Assembly (NCBI RefSeq): GCF_036084755.1
Contig: NZ_CP107968.1
Coordinates: 7,324,001 to 7,388,000 of the forward strand
Source of the DNA: Streptomyces sp. NBC_00370
Lineage (GTDB): Bacteria > Actinomycetota > Actinomycetes > Streptomycetales > Streptomycetaceae
Reading direction: 5' to 3'
DNA: 64,000 nt
Shown: positions 1-8,404 of the stretch, piece by piece
Layout: every line of letters begins with the position of its first letter
How positions within the stretch are numbered: position 1 is the stretch's first letter
Notes under the pieces: model-generated
Told to the model about the DNA's origin: nothing
What the model saw: the letters and a program-made list of their open reading frames with translations, nothing else
Database searches by the model: none
Made by a program: the position numbers and the translations under genes

Positions 1-344
1 TCTCCTTCTTCCGGTATCCCGAGCACTACGGGATACCGGAAGAGGCCTGGCTGCTGGTGCCGCTCGGATTCCAGTTCTCCGCCGTCGTGACGTTCTTCGG
101 CGGCCTGCTCACCGAGAAACTCAAGCCGCGTCCCGCGCCGGGCAGCGCCGCACCCGCGCCGTCCACCCTGCGCGCCGTCGCCCTGCTGCCGGTCGACCAC
201 GGCATGTTCTGCCTGGTCTTCCTGCTGCTGGGCGGCGGGAGCTGGTTCCGCTGGACCTACACGGCCCTGGGTGTCGCTTCCGTGCTGTTCCTGCTGGCCT
301 TCCTCACGAAGTGGTTCCGGGAACTGACCGCAGTTCCGCGCTGA
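1..344 (+). CDS. C-terminal part of a membrane protein, probable CDP-alcohol phosphatidyltransferase
   Basis: The reading frame is open from the left edge (codons begin at base 3) and ends at 344, so only about 113 C-terminal residues are visible. They contain at least two hydrophobic spans, around the LVPLGFQFSAVVTFFGG stretch and in the last 50 residues, separated by a short Pro/Ala linker, and a basic end (KWFREL). No catalytic motif is in view, since the CDP-alcohol motif would lie upstream. The assignment rests on the next gene, a cytidylyltransferase that would supply CDP-activated alcohols, and on general resemblance to such membrane enzymes. Its 3' end overlaps the convergent next gene by about 41 bases. 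It could be another polytopic transferase. Confidence 0.45.
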   Translation, partial: SFFRYPEHYGIPEEAWLLVPLGFQFSAVVTFFGGLLTEKLKPRPAPGSAAPAPSTLRAVALLPVDHGMFCLVFLLLGGGSWFRWTYTALGVASVLFLLAFLTKWFRELTAVPR

Positions 345-801
345 ACTGCGGCTCGGGCTCGGCCAGTACGTCGAGCGCCCGGCGCAGCTGGGTGCTCGAC
401 GTGTGCACGGTGTACGGGAAGTAGACGATCTCGACGCCGACTTCGGCGAAGTCCCGCTCCAGCTTGTCGCCCTTCGGCGTGCCCCGCCAGTCGTCGCCCT
501 TGAACAGGACGTCGAACCGGACCTGGCGCCAGGTCTCCACCTTGTCGGGGACCGTCTCGACGAAGGCGGCGTCCACGTACTTCACGCTCCGGACGATCTC
601 CAGCCGCTCGACAAGCGGAATCATCGGCCGGCGGCCCTTGGCCCGCTCGGCCATCTCGTCCGAGACGACCCCGGCGACCAGGTAGTCGCACCGACTGCGG
701 GCATGTCTCAGGATGTTGAGGTGCCCGATGTGGAAAAGATCGTAAGCACCGGGTGCGTAGCCGACGCGATAAGACATGTTGTTCGTCCTACTGTGTGCCA
801 T
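304..801 (-). CDS. Cytidylyltransferase-family protein (TagD / glycerol-3-phosphate cytidylyltransferase-like)
   Basis: A protein of about 165 residues with the nucleotidyltransferase signature GAYDLFHIGH near the N terminus (HxGH active site) and HTSSTQLRR near the C terminus, in the place of the RTxGISTT motif. The family transfers CMP or AMP to a phosphorylated alcohol or sugar, for example to make CDP-glycerol. I chose ATG 801 because a G-rich ribosome-binding site lies 8 bases upstream; ATG 777 (MSYRVG) is a possible later start with an AGGA upstream. It converges on and overlaps the membrane protein at 1-344, suggesting a CDP-alcohol pathway beside the exopolysaccharide genes. The exact alcohol substrate cannot be read from the sequence. 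Confidence 0.8.
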   Translation of the reverse strand: MAHSRTNNMSYRVGYAPGAYDLFHIGHLNILRHARSRCDYLVAGVVSDEMAERAKGRRPMIPLVERLEIVRSVKYVDAAFVETVPDKVETWRQVRFDVLFKGDDWRGTPKGDKLERDFAEVGVEIVYFPYTVHTSSTQLRRALDVLAEPEPQFSAELRSVPGTTS

Positions 802-935
802 GAAATGAACCCCCCACGGCGCCGCACCCCCCCGGGCGCGGCTGAAGCTACTGACGATAGCGTGCACATTCCCTTCCGTAAGGGTGAACAATGAGGGCGA
901 GATCAGGTTCACCTCTGGGGGGAAGGGACCGCTTC

Positions 936-2195
936 GTGAAAGCACACCGAGATACCGGCGCGCCGGGCGGGGGTGCGCGCCGGCTGCTGCTGGTGTCCAC
1001 CAACTACGCGCCCGAGCACGCGGGCATCGGCCCGTACGCCACACAGATCGCCGAGCACTGGGCGGGCAGCGGGCATGAGACGCACGTCCTGACCGGAATG
1101 CCGCACTACCCGTCCTGGTCCCTGGACCCGGCGTACGCGGGCGTCTGGCGCCGCACGGAACACCTGCGGGGGGTCGTCGTGCACCGGCGCAGGCACACCG
1201 TCCCGCCTCGGCAGACCGCCGTCAGACGCGCTCTGTTCGAGGGAACGATCCTGCTGCACGGCATCGCTGCGCCGCCCCGGATGGGCCGCCCCGACGCCGT
1301 ACTGGCCCAGCTGCCCAGCCTCGCCGGCGGGGTGCTCGGGGCGCGGCTCGCCGCGCGCTGGCGCGTGCCGTACATACCCGTCGTGCAGGACCTGATGGGG
1401 GCCGCCGCCGCCCAGAGCGGAATCCGTGGCGGCGACCGCGCCGCCGCCGTGGCGCAGCGCGCCGAGTCGTACGCCCTGCGGCGCGGCCGGCTGGTCGGCG
1501 TCATCCACGAGACCTTCGTCGAACCCGTCCGGGCGATGGGCGTCGACCCGGGGCGCATCAGGGTCGTGCCCAACTGGTCGCATGTGCCGGGCCCGTCGCG
1601 CGCCCGCGCGGAGACCCGCAAGCGGCTCGGCTGGGCCGAAGGCGAGACCGTCCTGCTGCACTCCGGCAACATGGGCCTGAAACAGGGCCTCGACGTCCTG
1701 GTCGATGCGGCCAGACGCGATCCGGCGGTGCGGGTGGTCCTGATGGGCGACGGCAACCAGCGCGAGGCGCTGGGCAGGGCCGCCGACGGCATCCCCAACC
1801 TGGACTTCCTGCCGCCCGCCGGGGATGATGAGTTTCCGGACATCCTCGCGGCGGCCGACGTCCTCGCCGTCACGCAGCGGGCCTCGGTGCTCGACATGAG
1901 TGTGCCGTCCAAGCTGACCTCGTACTTCGCCTCGGGGCGGCCCGTCGTCGCCTCGGTCGCCGCCGAGGGCGGCACGGCTCTTGAGGTGCTGCGTTCCGGC
2001 GCCGGGGTGCTCGTACCGCCGGAGGACCCGGACGATCTGCTGAAGGCGGTGCGTAGACTCGCCGAAGATCCGGCGGGCGCCGACGCTCTGGGGGCGGCGG
2101 GACCACGCCATGTGACGGCTCATCTGTCACGGGCCGACGGCCTCGCCCGGATCGACGCACTCATCGACGAGGCCATGGGGGGTCCACTGACGTGA
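936..2195 (+). CDS. GT4-family glycosyltransferase (WcaI-like)
   Basis: About 419 residues with the two-domain layout of GT-B retaining glycosyltransferases. The N-terminal acceptor domain opens with LLLVSTNYAPEHAGIG, as in colanic-acid WcaI proteins. The C-terminal nucleotide-sugar domain has LLHSGNMGLKQGLD and the E-x7-E-like region around VPSKLTSYFASGRPVV. It should act at the inner membrane face, adding a sugar (possibly fucose) to a lipid-linked repeat unit. GTG 936 is preferred because GGGGGGAAGGGA lies just upstream; ATG 891, preceded by AAGGG, is an in-frame alternative adding 15 residues. Its stop overlaps the next start (GTGA), so it is translationally coupled to the chain-length gene. 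Confidence 0.85.
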   Translation: MKAHRDTGAPGGGARRLLLVSTNYAPEHAGIGPYATQIAEHWAGSGHETHVLTGMPHYPSWSLDPAYAGVWRRTEHLRGVVVHRRRHTVPPRQTAVRRALFEGTILLHGIAAPPRMGRPDAVLAQLPSLAGGVLGARLAARWRVPYIPVVQDLMGAAAAQSGIRGGDRAAAVAQRAESYALRRGRLVGVIHETFVEPVRAMGVDPGRIRVVPNWSHVPGPSRARAETRKRLGWAEGETVLLHSGNMGLKQGLDVLVDAARRDPAVRVVLMGDGNQREALGRAADGIPNLDFLPPAGDDEFPDILAAADVLAVTQRASVLDMSVPSKLTSYFASGRPVVASVAAEGGTALEVLRSGAGVLVPPEDPDDLLKAVRRLAEDPAGADALGAAGPRHVTAHLSRADGLARIDALIDEAMGGPLT

Positions 2196-3883
2196 CGGAC
2201 ATGCATGTCTCCGCTGCGGGTGACGACGAGCCGAACCCGCTCAGGGACCAGTTCAGGCAGCTGCTGCGCTACCGCTGGCTGATCGGCGGCGGCGTCGGCA
2301 TCGGCCTGGTCGGCGGCGCCTGGCTGGGCGTGACGTCCGCCGAGTCGTACGCGGCGTCCAGCGACGTCAGACTGCGGGCGCCCAGCACCGATCCGTTCAA
2401 CTCCGCCGTCTCGGTGGACAAGAGCGTCGACATGGGCTCCGAGCGGCAGACCGCGATCAGCGGCAGCGTCCTCGACCTGGCGGCCTCCCGGCTCGGTGTG
2501 GCCGGGGGAGCGGGCGCACTGCGCTCGGGGATCCAGGTCACCAACCCGCCCCAGACCATGGTGCTGCACTTCACCTACACGGCGGCCTCGCCCACCGAGG
2601 CGGCCCGCCGCGCCAACGCCCTGACCAAGGCCTATCTGGACCTGCGCAAGAAGCAGTGGACCGGCATCAGGGACAGCATGGTCAAGAACTACACCGACGA
2701 GCTGAACCCGCTCGGCAAGCAGCAGGACGAGCTGACCAAGGAGATCAACGAGCTGCCCGAGGACACGGCCGCCTCGGACTCCGCGTATACGGTGCGGGCC
2801 AATCTGCTCAACAAGATCAACGATCTGCAGAGCAGCATCAGCAGCCTCAAGTCGCTCAACATGACGCCGGGTGATGTCATCGCCGTCGCCACGGCGCCCG
2901 CCTCCTCCCAGGGGCTCGGGCTGCCGCTCTCCGTCGGACTCGGCGGCGCCGTCGGGGTCGCGCTCGGTCTGCTCGGCGCCTGGGTCCGGCTGGTGTTCGA
3001 CCCCTCGCCGCGCTCGTCGAGCGACATCGTCCGAGCCGTACGGGCCCCCGTGCTCGGCACCCTGCCGCGCGCCGGGTCGGGCCCGCTCCTGGCCGACCAG
3101 GCGGACTCGCGGATCGCCGAGGAGTACCGCTCGGTGGCCTTCCGGCTCGCCTACGACCAGCGGTTCGCCGACCGGCGCAGGCTGCTCGTGGTGGCCCCGC
3201 GGGGCAGCAGCGACGCGGCGGCCGCCGTCGCCGCCAACCTGGCCGCCTCGTTCGCCGAGACCGGCAAGGACGTGCTGCTCATCGAAGCCGATCTGCGCAC
3301 CCCCTCGCTCGCCGGGCGACTGCGGGTGAACGCCGCGGCGCGGCCGAGCTGGAGCCTGCCCGCCGATCCGGACGAGGCGGGCTGGCCGGGCAGCAGGCAA
3401 CTGTCCGTCGACGCGGGCGAGTCGGGCTCCTTCGACCTGGTCCCCGGCGAGCGTGTGCGCAACGTGGCCCGTGCGCTCACCTCCACCCGGATGACCCGGC
3501 TGATCGACGAGGCCGACTCGCCGAACGCCACCGTCGTCGTCCTCGCGCCGCCGGTCCTCGCCTACGCCGACGCGCTGGCACTGGCCGACCGGGTGGACGG
3601 CGTCCTCGTCGTCTGCGACCCGACGTCCGTGCACCGCGCCGACCTCGCCAGGATCCGCGAACTCATCACCGGCGCCGGCGGTACGGTGCTGGGTGCCGTG
3701 GTGCACACCAAACCGCACCGCCGCCCCGGCAAGGGCGGCAGCTCGGCGCACCGCGGTGCCAGAGGTGCGGGAAACGGCCCGCCGCCACCGGCCGGACCGG
3801 CCCAGGAGCCGGAGCAGCCACCGATGGGGGACGGCAGCGACACGGTGGGACTGCGCACCGTACGCGCCGGCGATCTGCGGTGA
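2192..3883 (+). CDS. Wzz-type chain-length determinant with BY-kinase-like cytoplasmic domain
   Basis: 563 residues. A first membrane segment (about residues 32-50) is followed by an extracytoplasmic Wzz-like region with helical stretches, a second membrane span (about 235-265) and a cytoplasmic P-loop-like domain. The Walker A' strand is clear (VLLIEADLRTPSLAG). The expected Walker A lysine is absent: the loop reads APRGSSDAAA instead of GxxxxGK[ST]. No tyrosine-rich tail is present and the C terminus is Pro/Gly-rich. The family controls polymer length with the polymerase. Here the kinase half is probably inactive or purely structural. The GTG start overlaps the upstream stop and the downstream gene also overlaps by GTGA, so three genes form one operon. 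Confidence 0.85.
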   Translation: MTDMHVSAAGDDEPNPLRDQFRQLLRYRWLIGGGVGIGLVGGAWLGVTSAESYAASSDVRLRAPSTDPFNSAVSVDKSVDMGSERQTAISGSVLDLAASRLGVAGGAGALRSGIQVTNPPQTMVLHFTYTAASPTEAARRANALTKAYLDLRKKQWTGIRDSMVKNYTDELNPLGKQQDELTKEINELPEDTAASDSAYTVRANLLNKINDLQSSISSLKSLNMTPGDVIAVATAPASSQGLGLPLSVGLGGAVGVALGLLGAWVRLVFDPSPRSSSDIVRAVRAPVLGTLPRAGSGPLLADQADSRIAEEYRSVAFRLAYDQRFADRRRLLVVAPRGSSDAAAAVAANLAASFAETGKDVLLIEADLRTPSLAGRLRVNAAARPSWSLPADPDEAGWPGSRQLSVDAGESGSFDLVPGERVRNVARALTSTRMTRLIDEADSPNATVVVLAPPVLAYADALALADRVDGVLVVCDPTSVHRADLARIRELITGAGGTVLGAVVHTKPHRRPGKGGSSAHRGARGAGNGPPPPAGPAQEPEQPPMGDGSDTVGLRTVRAGDLR

Positions 3884-5121
3884 GACGCTCGGCCGTCGTC
3901 GCGGCTTCGGTACTCGACCAGGCGGCCTCCAGCCTGACCAACATCCTGGTGCTCGTGATGGCGGCCCGGGTCTCCACGGCGGCCGGCTTCGCCGCCTTCT
4001 CGATGGTCTACCTGACCTTCACCGTGCTGCTCGGCCTCAACATGTCGTACGTGGGGCAGGCCGTCGTCCTGGAGCGCGGCGACGACGACGGGACACTCGC
4101 CTCGGCCTGCCGCTCCGCCGCCGTGTTCACCGCCTGCGCCTCCCTGATCGCCGGCGCGCTGCTGGTGACGGGCGGCGCGGTGACCGGCGGCCGGGCGGGC
4201 GGCGCCTTCCTGGCGCTCGGTCTCGTCCTGCCCGTCGTGCTCGTCCAGGACGGCCTGCGCTACTCGTTCTCGGCGCTGCGCCAGCCGCACCGCGCGCTCG
4301 CCGCCGACGTCCTGCGGCTGGTGTGTGTCGTACCGGCCCTGCTGCTCCAGCCGCACCACGCGGCGCCCGCCCGGCTCGTGGCCGTGTGGGGCTTCTCGGC
4401 GCTGCCCGCGCTGCTGGTGGGACTCCTGCTGCTGCGGCCGCTGGTGACCGGCGCCACCACGCACGTACGGCGCTACCTGCGGCGCGGCCACCTCGGGATG
4501 CGGTTCGTCGTCGAGTTCGCCGTCGGCAACGCGTCCAGCCAGCTCGCGGTGCTCGGACTCGGCCTGTTCGCCAGCCCGTTGACGGTCGGCGCGCTGCGCG
4601 GCGCCACCACCGTCTTCGGGCCGCTCAACGTCCTGTTCAACTCCGTCAACGCCTTCGGCCCGCCGGTGCTCGGCCGGCTCGGCGGCCGGCGCGCCACCGC
4701 GCGCGCGGCGGCGGGACTCGGCGGTGTGCTGGCCGTCGTCGGACTCGGCTGGGCGGCCGTGCTGTACGCGCTGCCCGACCGGATCGGGCACCAACTCCTC
4801 GGCGCTACCTGGCAGTCGGCGTCCCAGATGTTCCCCGCCACCGGCACCCAGTACGCGTTCATGGCGCTCGGCACCTGCGGGCTGGTCACGCTGCGGGTGC
4901 TCAGCCCGCGCGCCACCCTGCCCCTGCAGATCGTCTTCTCGCTGCTCACCGTCGTGCTGATGCTCGGCGGTTACGCCGTCGACGGGGCGCTCGGCGCCGC
5001 GTGGGGCCTGGCAGCGGGCTCCGCCCTCAAGGCCCTCGCCGCCTGGATACGGGTCAGCCGGCTGCGTACCGAACCGGACAGGCTCGCGGACGATCAGCGC
5101 AGCGCCGCTCCCTTGTCCTGA
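3880..5121 (+). CDS. Polysaccharide flippase (Wzx/MOP superfamily)
   Basis: 413 residues, strongly hydrophobic throughout, with about 12 predicted membrane segments and short loops rich in Arg and Gly, as in O-antigen or teichoic-acid flippases of the MOP superfamily. The role would be to flip the lipid-linked repeat unit made by the neighbouring glycosyltransferases. GTG 3880 overlaps the upstream stop by four bases. The 3' end overlaps the convergent polymerase gene by 28 bases. The family is diverse and has no fixed catalytic motif, so the call rests on topology and context. Confidence 0.75.
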   Translation: MRRSAVVAASVLDQAASSLTNILVLVMAARVSTAAGFAAFSMVYLTFTVLLGLNMSYVGQAVVLERGDDDGTLASACRSAAVFTACASLIAGALLVTGGAVTGGRAGGAFLALGLVLPVVLVQDGLRYSFSALRQPHRALAADVLRLVCVVPALLLQPHHAAPARLVAVWGFSALPALLVGLLLLRPLVTGATTHVRRYLRRGHLGMRFVVEFAVGNASSQLAVLGLGLFASPLTVGALRGATTVFGPLNVLFNSVNAFGPPVLGRLGGRRATARAAAGLGGVLAVVGLGWAAVLYALPDRIGHQLLGATWQSASQMFPATGTQYAFMALGTCGLVTLRVLSPRATLPLQIVFSLLTVVLMLGGYAVDGALGAAWGLAAGSALKALAAWIRVSRLRTEPDRLADDQRSAAPLS

Positions 5122-6587
5122 CGGTACGTCATGACGAGCGCGACACAGAGCACGGCGATCGCGATCCGCCCCGACGCCTGGAGCAGCGGCCCGCGCAGCA
5201 GGATGAACGAATAGCCGGCCACCAGCGGCACCACCAGCGCGATCAGACTCCCCGGCGGCGCGCGCCGGGTCGCCCTGCGGGCGTATCTGCCGTCGACCCT
5301 GGCCGCCGCGTACCCCATGCCGAGCAGCCCGAGAGCCATGCCCAGCGGGCCGAAGTCGATCCACAGCTCGGCCCACACCGGTGAGGAGAGATTGGTGTTG
5401 ACCGTGCCCATCCACTGGCCGACCATCACGCCCGTGTCGCGCGGCTTGCCCGGCCAGGCGGAGCGCGGCACGGCGAAGAAGACCGAACCTGCCAACTGGC
5501 GGCCGAAACTGTGGCCGTGCCCCGAGCGCACGAAGGTGATCGTGTTGGCGAACATGCCGACCTGGTCGTAGTCCTTGAGCGCCAGCGGCTGGAGCAGTGA
5601 AGTCGTCTCCACCGGGCGGTAGTTCTTCGCGTCGTAGCGGAAGCGGTCGGCGAACGGGAAGATCACCAGCGCCACCACGACACCCAGACTCAGCGCCGCC
5701 CGGTACATCGCCGCACTCACCGGGAAGACCGTGAACAGCAGCGAGAACAGCACGGTCAGGAACCAGTAACGCGGATTGGATATCGGGTTGTTGACCACCA
5801 GGTTGAGCGCGCAGAGCGCCAGCCAGGTGGCGATCACCGGAGCCGAGCGGCGGGCCCGCCGCGACGTGACCAGCCACCGCGTGTACACCAGCAGCGCCAG
5901 CAGCGCGGGTACGGTGCCGAAACCGCGCAGCAGCGCCTGGCCCGCCTGTGAGTCGGCCTGCGAGAGCCCCGCGTCCGCGATCCCGGCGATGATCTCCTGC
6001 CGGCTGCTGAAGAACACCGCGGGGCCGCCCAGTTTGACGACGAACGCGGCGCTGCACACGAAGGCCGCCACCACCAGCAGATACAGCCGCCGTCTGTGCA
6101 CCAGGGCCGGCCTGGTCGCCCCTCGCCCCGTACCGCCGGGCCGGTGCCGCGCCAGCAGCGCGCCCACGTCGAAAGCCACACAGCCGATCAGGATCAGCGC
6201 GACGGCCTCGGTCAGATCCGAGCGCGGGCCCACCACCGGGGTGGGCTCCTGGCCGAGCACCAGCTGCGCCAGCGGCGCCACCCCCATCGCCATGTAGACG
6301 AAGAGCCAGAACGACCCCTGGAGCAGCTTGCGCCTGGTGGTCAGCACCATCCCGCACAGCCGGGTCCCGGCGTAGACGGTCAGGGTGAGCTGGAGCCAGT
6401 ACGCGGCGTCGTGCACCCCGTCGCCCGACTGGGACGCGACCACCACCGGCAGGACCAGCGCGAGGCCGAGGACCAGCGGCACCGAGAGCGCCCGGGAGAG
6501 CAGTGTGCGCGGTGAGACCACCGGCGCTGCGCCGGTGGTCACCGGAACCGGCGGCCCGGTGGCCTCGTTCACGTCCGTCGCCATCAC
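5094..6587 (-). CDS. O-antigen polymerase / ligase-like membrane protein (Wzy-type)
   Basis: 497 residues with about 11 or 12 membrane spans and one larger extracytoplasmic loop in the second half (roughly residues 310-390, containing RYDAKNYRPVETTSLL and RSAWPGKP), the usual plan of Wzy polymerases. It should polymerise flipped repeat units. It starts with GTG-ATG behind an AGGGGGG ribosome-binding site; ATG 6584 is equally possible. It is transcribed against the flippase and away from the acetyltransferase at 6708, with about 120 bases between them that must hold both promoters. Such proteins share little sequence, so substrate and linkage are unknown. Confidence 0.75.
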   Translation of the reverse strand: MMATDVNEATGPPVPVTTGAAPVVSPRTLLSRALSVPLVLGLALVLPVVVASQSGDGVHDAAYWLQLTLTVYAGTRLCGMVLTTRRKLLQGSFWLFVYMAMGVAPLAQLVLGQEPTPVVGPRSDLTEAVALILIGCVAFDVGALLARHRPGGTGRGATRPALVHRRRLYLLVVAAFVCSAAFVVKLGGPAVFFSSRQEIIAGIADAGLSQADSQAGQALLRGFGTVPALLALLVYTRWLVTSRRARRSAPVIATWLALCALNLVVNNPISNPRYWFLTVLFSLLFTVFPVSAAMYRAALSLGVVVALVIFPFADRFRYDAKNYRPVETTSLLQPLALKDYDQVGMFANTITFVRSGHGHSFGRQLAGSVFFAVPRSAWPGKPRDTGVMVGQWMGTVNTNLSSPVWAELWIDFGPLGMALGLLGMGYAAARVDGRYARRATRRAPPGSLIALVVPLVAGYSFILLRGPLLQASGRIAIAVLCVALVMTYRQDKGAALR

Positions 6588-6707
6588 AGGCCCCCCTGCC
6601 CCTCAAAAGTTCCCCGGACAGGAGTCTAGGGCCTGCCGTGCCTCCACCTCGCTGTCACCTTGTGTCAACCACTAGGCTGAGCATCCGGGTCGCCAGGGGA
6701 GGCGCCC

Positions 6708-7259
6708 GTGGGGGGTGGACGGATGCGGGATCTCAGGGCCTTCACGCTGGCCGGATACGACAAGGGCCGCGGAAAACTGGTCCAGGCGCTGTGGTTCGCC
6801 GTGCTCAACACGGTGTTCATGGTGTGGTTCTGCCCGGCCCGGCTGCGGGTCGCCCTGCTGCGGGCGTTCGGCGCGCGGATCGGCGAGGGCGTGCTGATCC
6901 GGCACCGGGTGCGGATCCTGTGGCCGTGGAAGCTGACCATCGGCGACCACAGCTGGATCGGCGAGGGCGCCTGGCTGCTCAACCTGGAACCCGTCACCAT
7001 CGGCGCGCACGTCTGCGTCTCGCAGGAAGCGCTGCTGTGCACCGGCAGCCACGACCACCGCGCCGCCGACTTCCGCTACCGCAACGCCCCCATCGCCGTC
7101 GAGGACGGCGCCTGGGTCGCCGCACGGGCCGTCGTGCTGGCCGGGGTCACCGTCGGCGCGCACTCCGTCGTCGCCGCGGGCACGGTCCTGCACAACGACC
7201 TGCCCGCGCTCACCCTGCACACCGCCGCCGGCCGCCGGCCGGTCGAGGAGCCGGTATGA
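6708..7259 (+). CDS. WcaF-like O-acetyltransferase (left-handed beta-helix)
   Basis: 183 residues with hexapeptide repeats (IGEGVLIRHRVRI, IGDHSWIGEGAWL, IGAHVCVSQEALL, VTVGAHSVVAAGTVL) typical of acyltransferases that use acetyl-CoA. The conserved active-site His lies in TGSHDHRAADF. Similar proteins O-acetylate exopolysaccharide sugars. The start is either GTG 6708, behind AGGGGAGG, or ATG 6723, behind GGGGGGTGGACGG; the longer form is given. The stop overlaps the start of the following glycosyltransferase (ATGA), so the pair is coupled. Confidence 0.85.
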   Translation: MGGGRMRDLRAFTLAGYDKGRGKLVQALWFAVLNTVFMVWFCPARLRVALLRAFGARIGEGVLIRHRVRILWPWKLTIGDHSWIGEGAWLLNLEPVTIGAHVCVSQEALLCTGSHDHRAADFRYRNAPIAVEDGAWVAARAVVLAGVTVGAHSVVAAGTVLHNDLPALTLHTAAGRRPVEEPV

Positions 7260-8365
7260 GGGTGCTGCACGCCGTCACGCTGCACAGCCCCACCCACGCC
7301 TTCGGCGGCCCGGTACGGGTCGCGCTCAACCTCTCCAAGGGACTGCGGGCCCGTGGCCACGACGCGCGGCTGCTGGCGCTCGGCGACGGCTTCGAAGGGC
7401 CGCTGCCCTCCGCGGTCGAGGGCGTGCCCGCCCAGCTCCATCAGGCCCGCAGGGTCCTCCCGGTGGGCTTCAGCGGCATCACCTCACCCGGGCTGCTCGC
7501 CGCTGCGGGGCGGCTCGTACGCGACGCCGACGTCGTCCACGTACATCTGGCCCGCGATCTGGTCACCCTGCCCGTCGCACTCGCCGCGCTAAGGCACCGG
7601 CGGCCACTGGTACTCCAGACACACGGCATGGTCGACCCGAGCGACCGGCTGCTCGCCAAGGCGCTGGACGCGCTCGCCGTCCGCAGGCTGCTGCACGGAG
7701 CTTCGGCCGTGCTGTACCTGACGGACCACGAACGCAGGGGCCTGGACGCGGTGGCCGGGCCACCCGCGCTGGAGCAGGCGGTCCGGCTGGTCAACGGCGT
7801 ACCGGCGCAGCAGGCGCGGACCGCCCCCGAAGGGCCGCCGCGCATCCTCTACGCGGCCCGGCTGCAGGCCCGCAAGCGCCCCCGGGACTTCGTCGCGGCG
7901 GTCCCGGAGATCCTGCGGGCGCAGCCCGACGCCGAGTTCGTGGTCGCCGGACCCGACGAGGGTGAACTGGCCGCCGTCCAGGCGCTGATCGCCGAACTGG
8001 GTCTCGGCGAAAAGGTGCGCTGCCCGGGGGCGCTGTCGGGCGAGGAGATGCTCGCCGAGCTGCGGCGCGCGCATGTGTACGTACTGCCGTCGGTGGACGA
8101 GCCGTTCCCGATGTCCGTGCTGGAGGCGCTGTCGGTGGGCGTGCCGTCCGTCGTCACGACGTCCAACGGGCTGGCGGGCGACATCCGCGCGGCCGGTGCG
8201 GGCCGTGTGGTCGCCGAGGCTTCGGGGCTCGCCGCCGCCGTACTGGAACTGCTGGAGCCGGAGACGGCGGCGGCGGCCTCGGCGGCGGCGCGGAAGCTGG
8301 CGGCTGAGTCGTTCTCGATGGACGCCGTGCTCGACACCCTGCTGGAGACGTACGCGAAGCTCTGA
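7256..8365 (+). CDS. GT4-family glycosyltransferase
   Basis: 369 residues of GT-B fold. The N-terminal half opens with MRVLHAVTLHSPTHAFGGP and has the glycine-rich acceptor loop. The C-terminal half has ILYAARLQARKRP and the donor-binding EPFPMSVLEALSVGVPSV, which carries the E-x7-E motif of retaining GT4 enzymes. It should add one sugar to the lipid-linked repeat unit. The ATG overlaps the stop of the acetyltransferase by four bases. It converges with the lipoprotein gene at 8398 over a shared hairpin. Confidence 0.87.
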   Translation: MRVLHAVTLHSPTHAFGGPVRVALNLSKGLRARGHDARLLALGDGFEGPLPSAVEGVPAQLHQARRVLPVGFSGITSPGLLAAAGRLVRDADVVHVHLARDLVTLPVALAALRHRRPLVLQTHGMVDPSDRLLAKALDALAVRRLLHGASAVLYLTDHERRGLDAVAGPPALEQAVRLVNGVPAQQARTAPEGPPRILYAARLQARKRPRDFVAAVPEILRAQPDAEFVVAGPDEGELAAVQALIAELGLGEKVRCPGALSGEEMLAELRRAHVYVLPSVDEPFPMSVLEALSVGVPSVVTTSNGLAGDIRAAGAGRVVAEASGLAAAVLELLEPETAAAASAAARKLAAESFSMDAVLDTLLETYAKL

Positions 8366-8368
8366 GCG

Positions 8369-8404
8369 GGCGTAGGGCCTGTCGTCCGGATCAGGCCTTA
8401 CGCC
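8369..8404. terminator. Bidirectional hairpin between convergent genes
   Basis: The sequence GGCGTAGGGCCTG pairs with CAGGCCTTACGCC (13 bp, one G-T pair) across a 10-base loop. It lies between the convergent glycosyltransferase and lipoprotein genes and covers the lipoprotein stop codon. No T-run is present, as is usual in high-G+C actinomycetes. Confidence 0.65.

Noticed and set aside
304..1044. Longer cytidylyltransferase starting at 1044
   Set aside because: The extension would overlap the divergent glycosyltransferase start and is Arg/Pro-rich noise; ATG 801 has a good ribosome-binding site and precedes the conserved domain.
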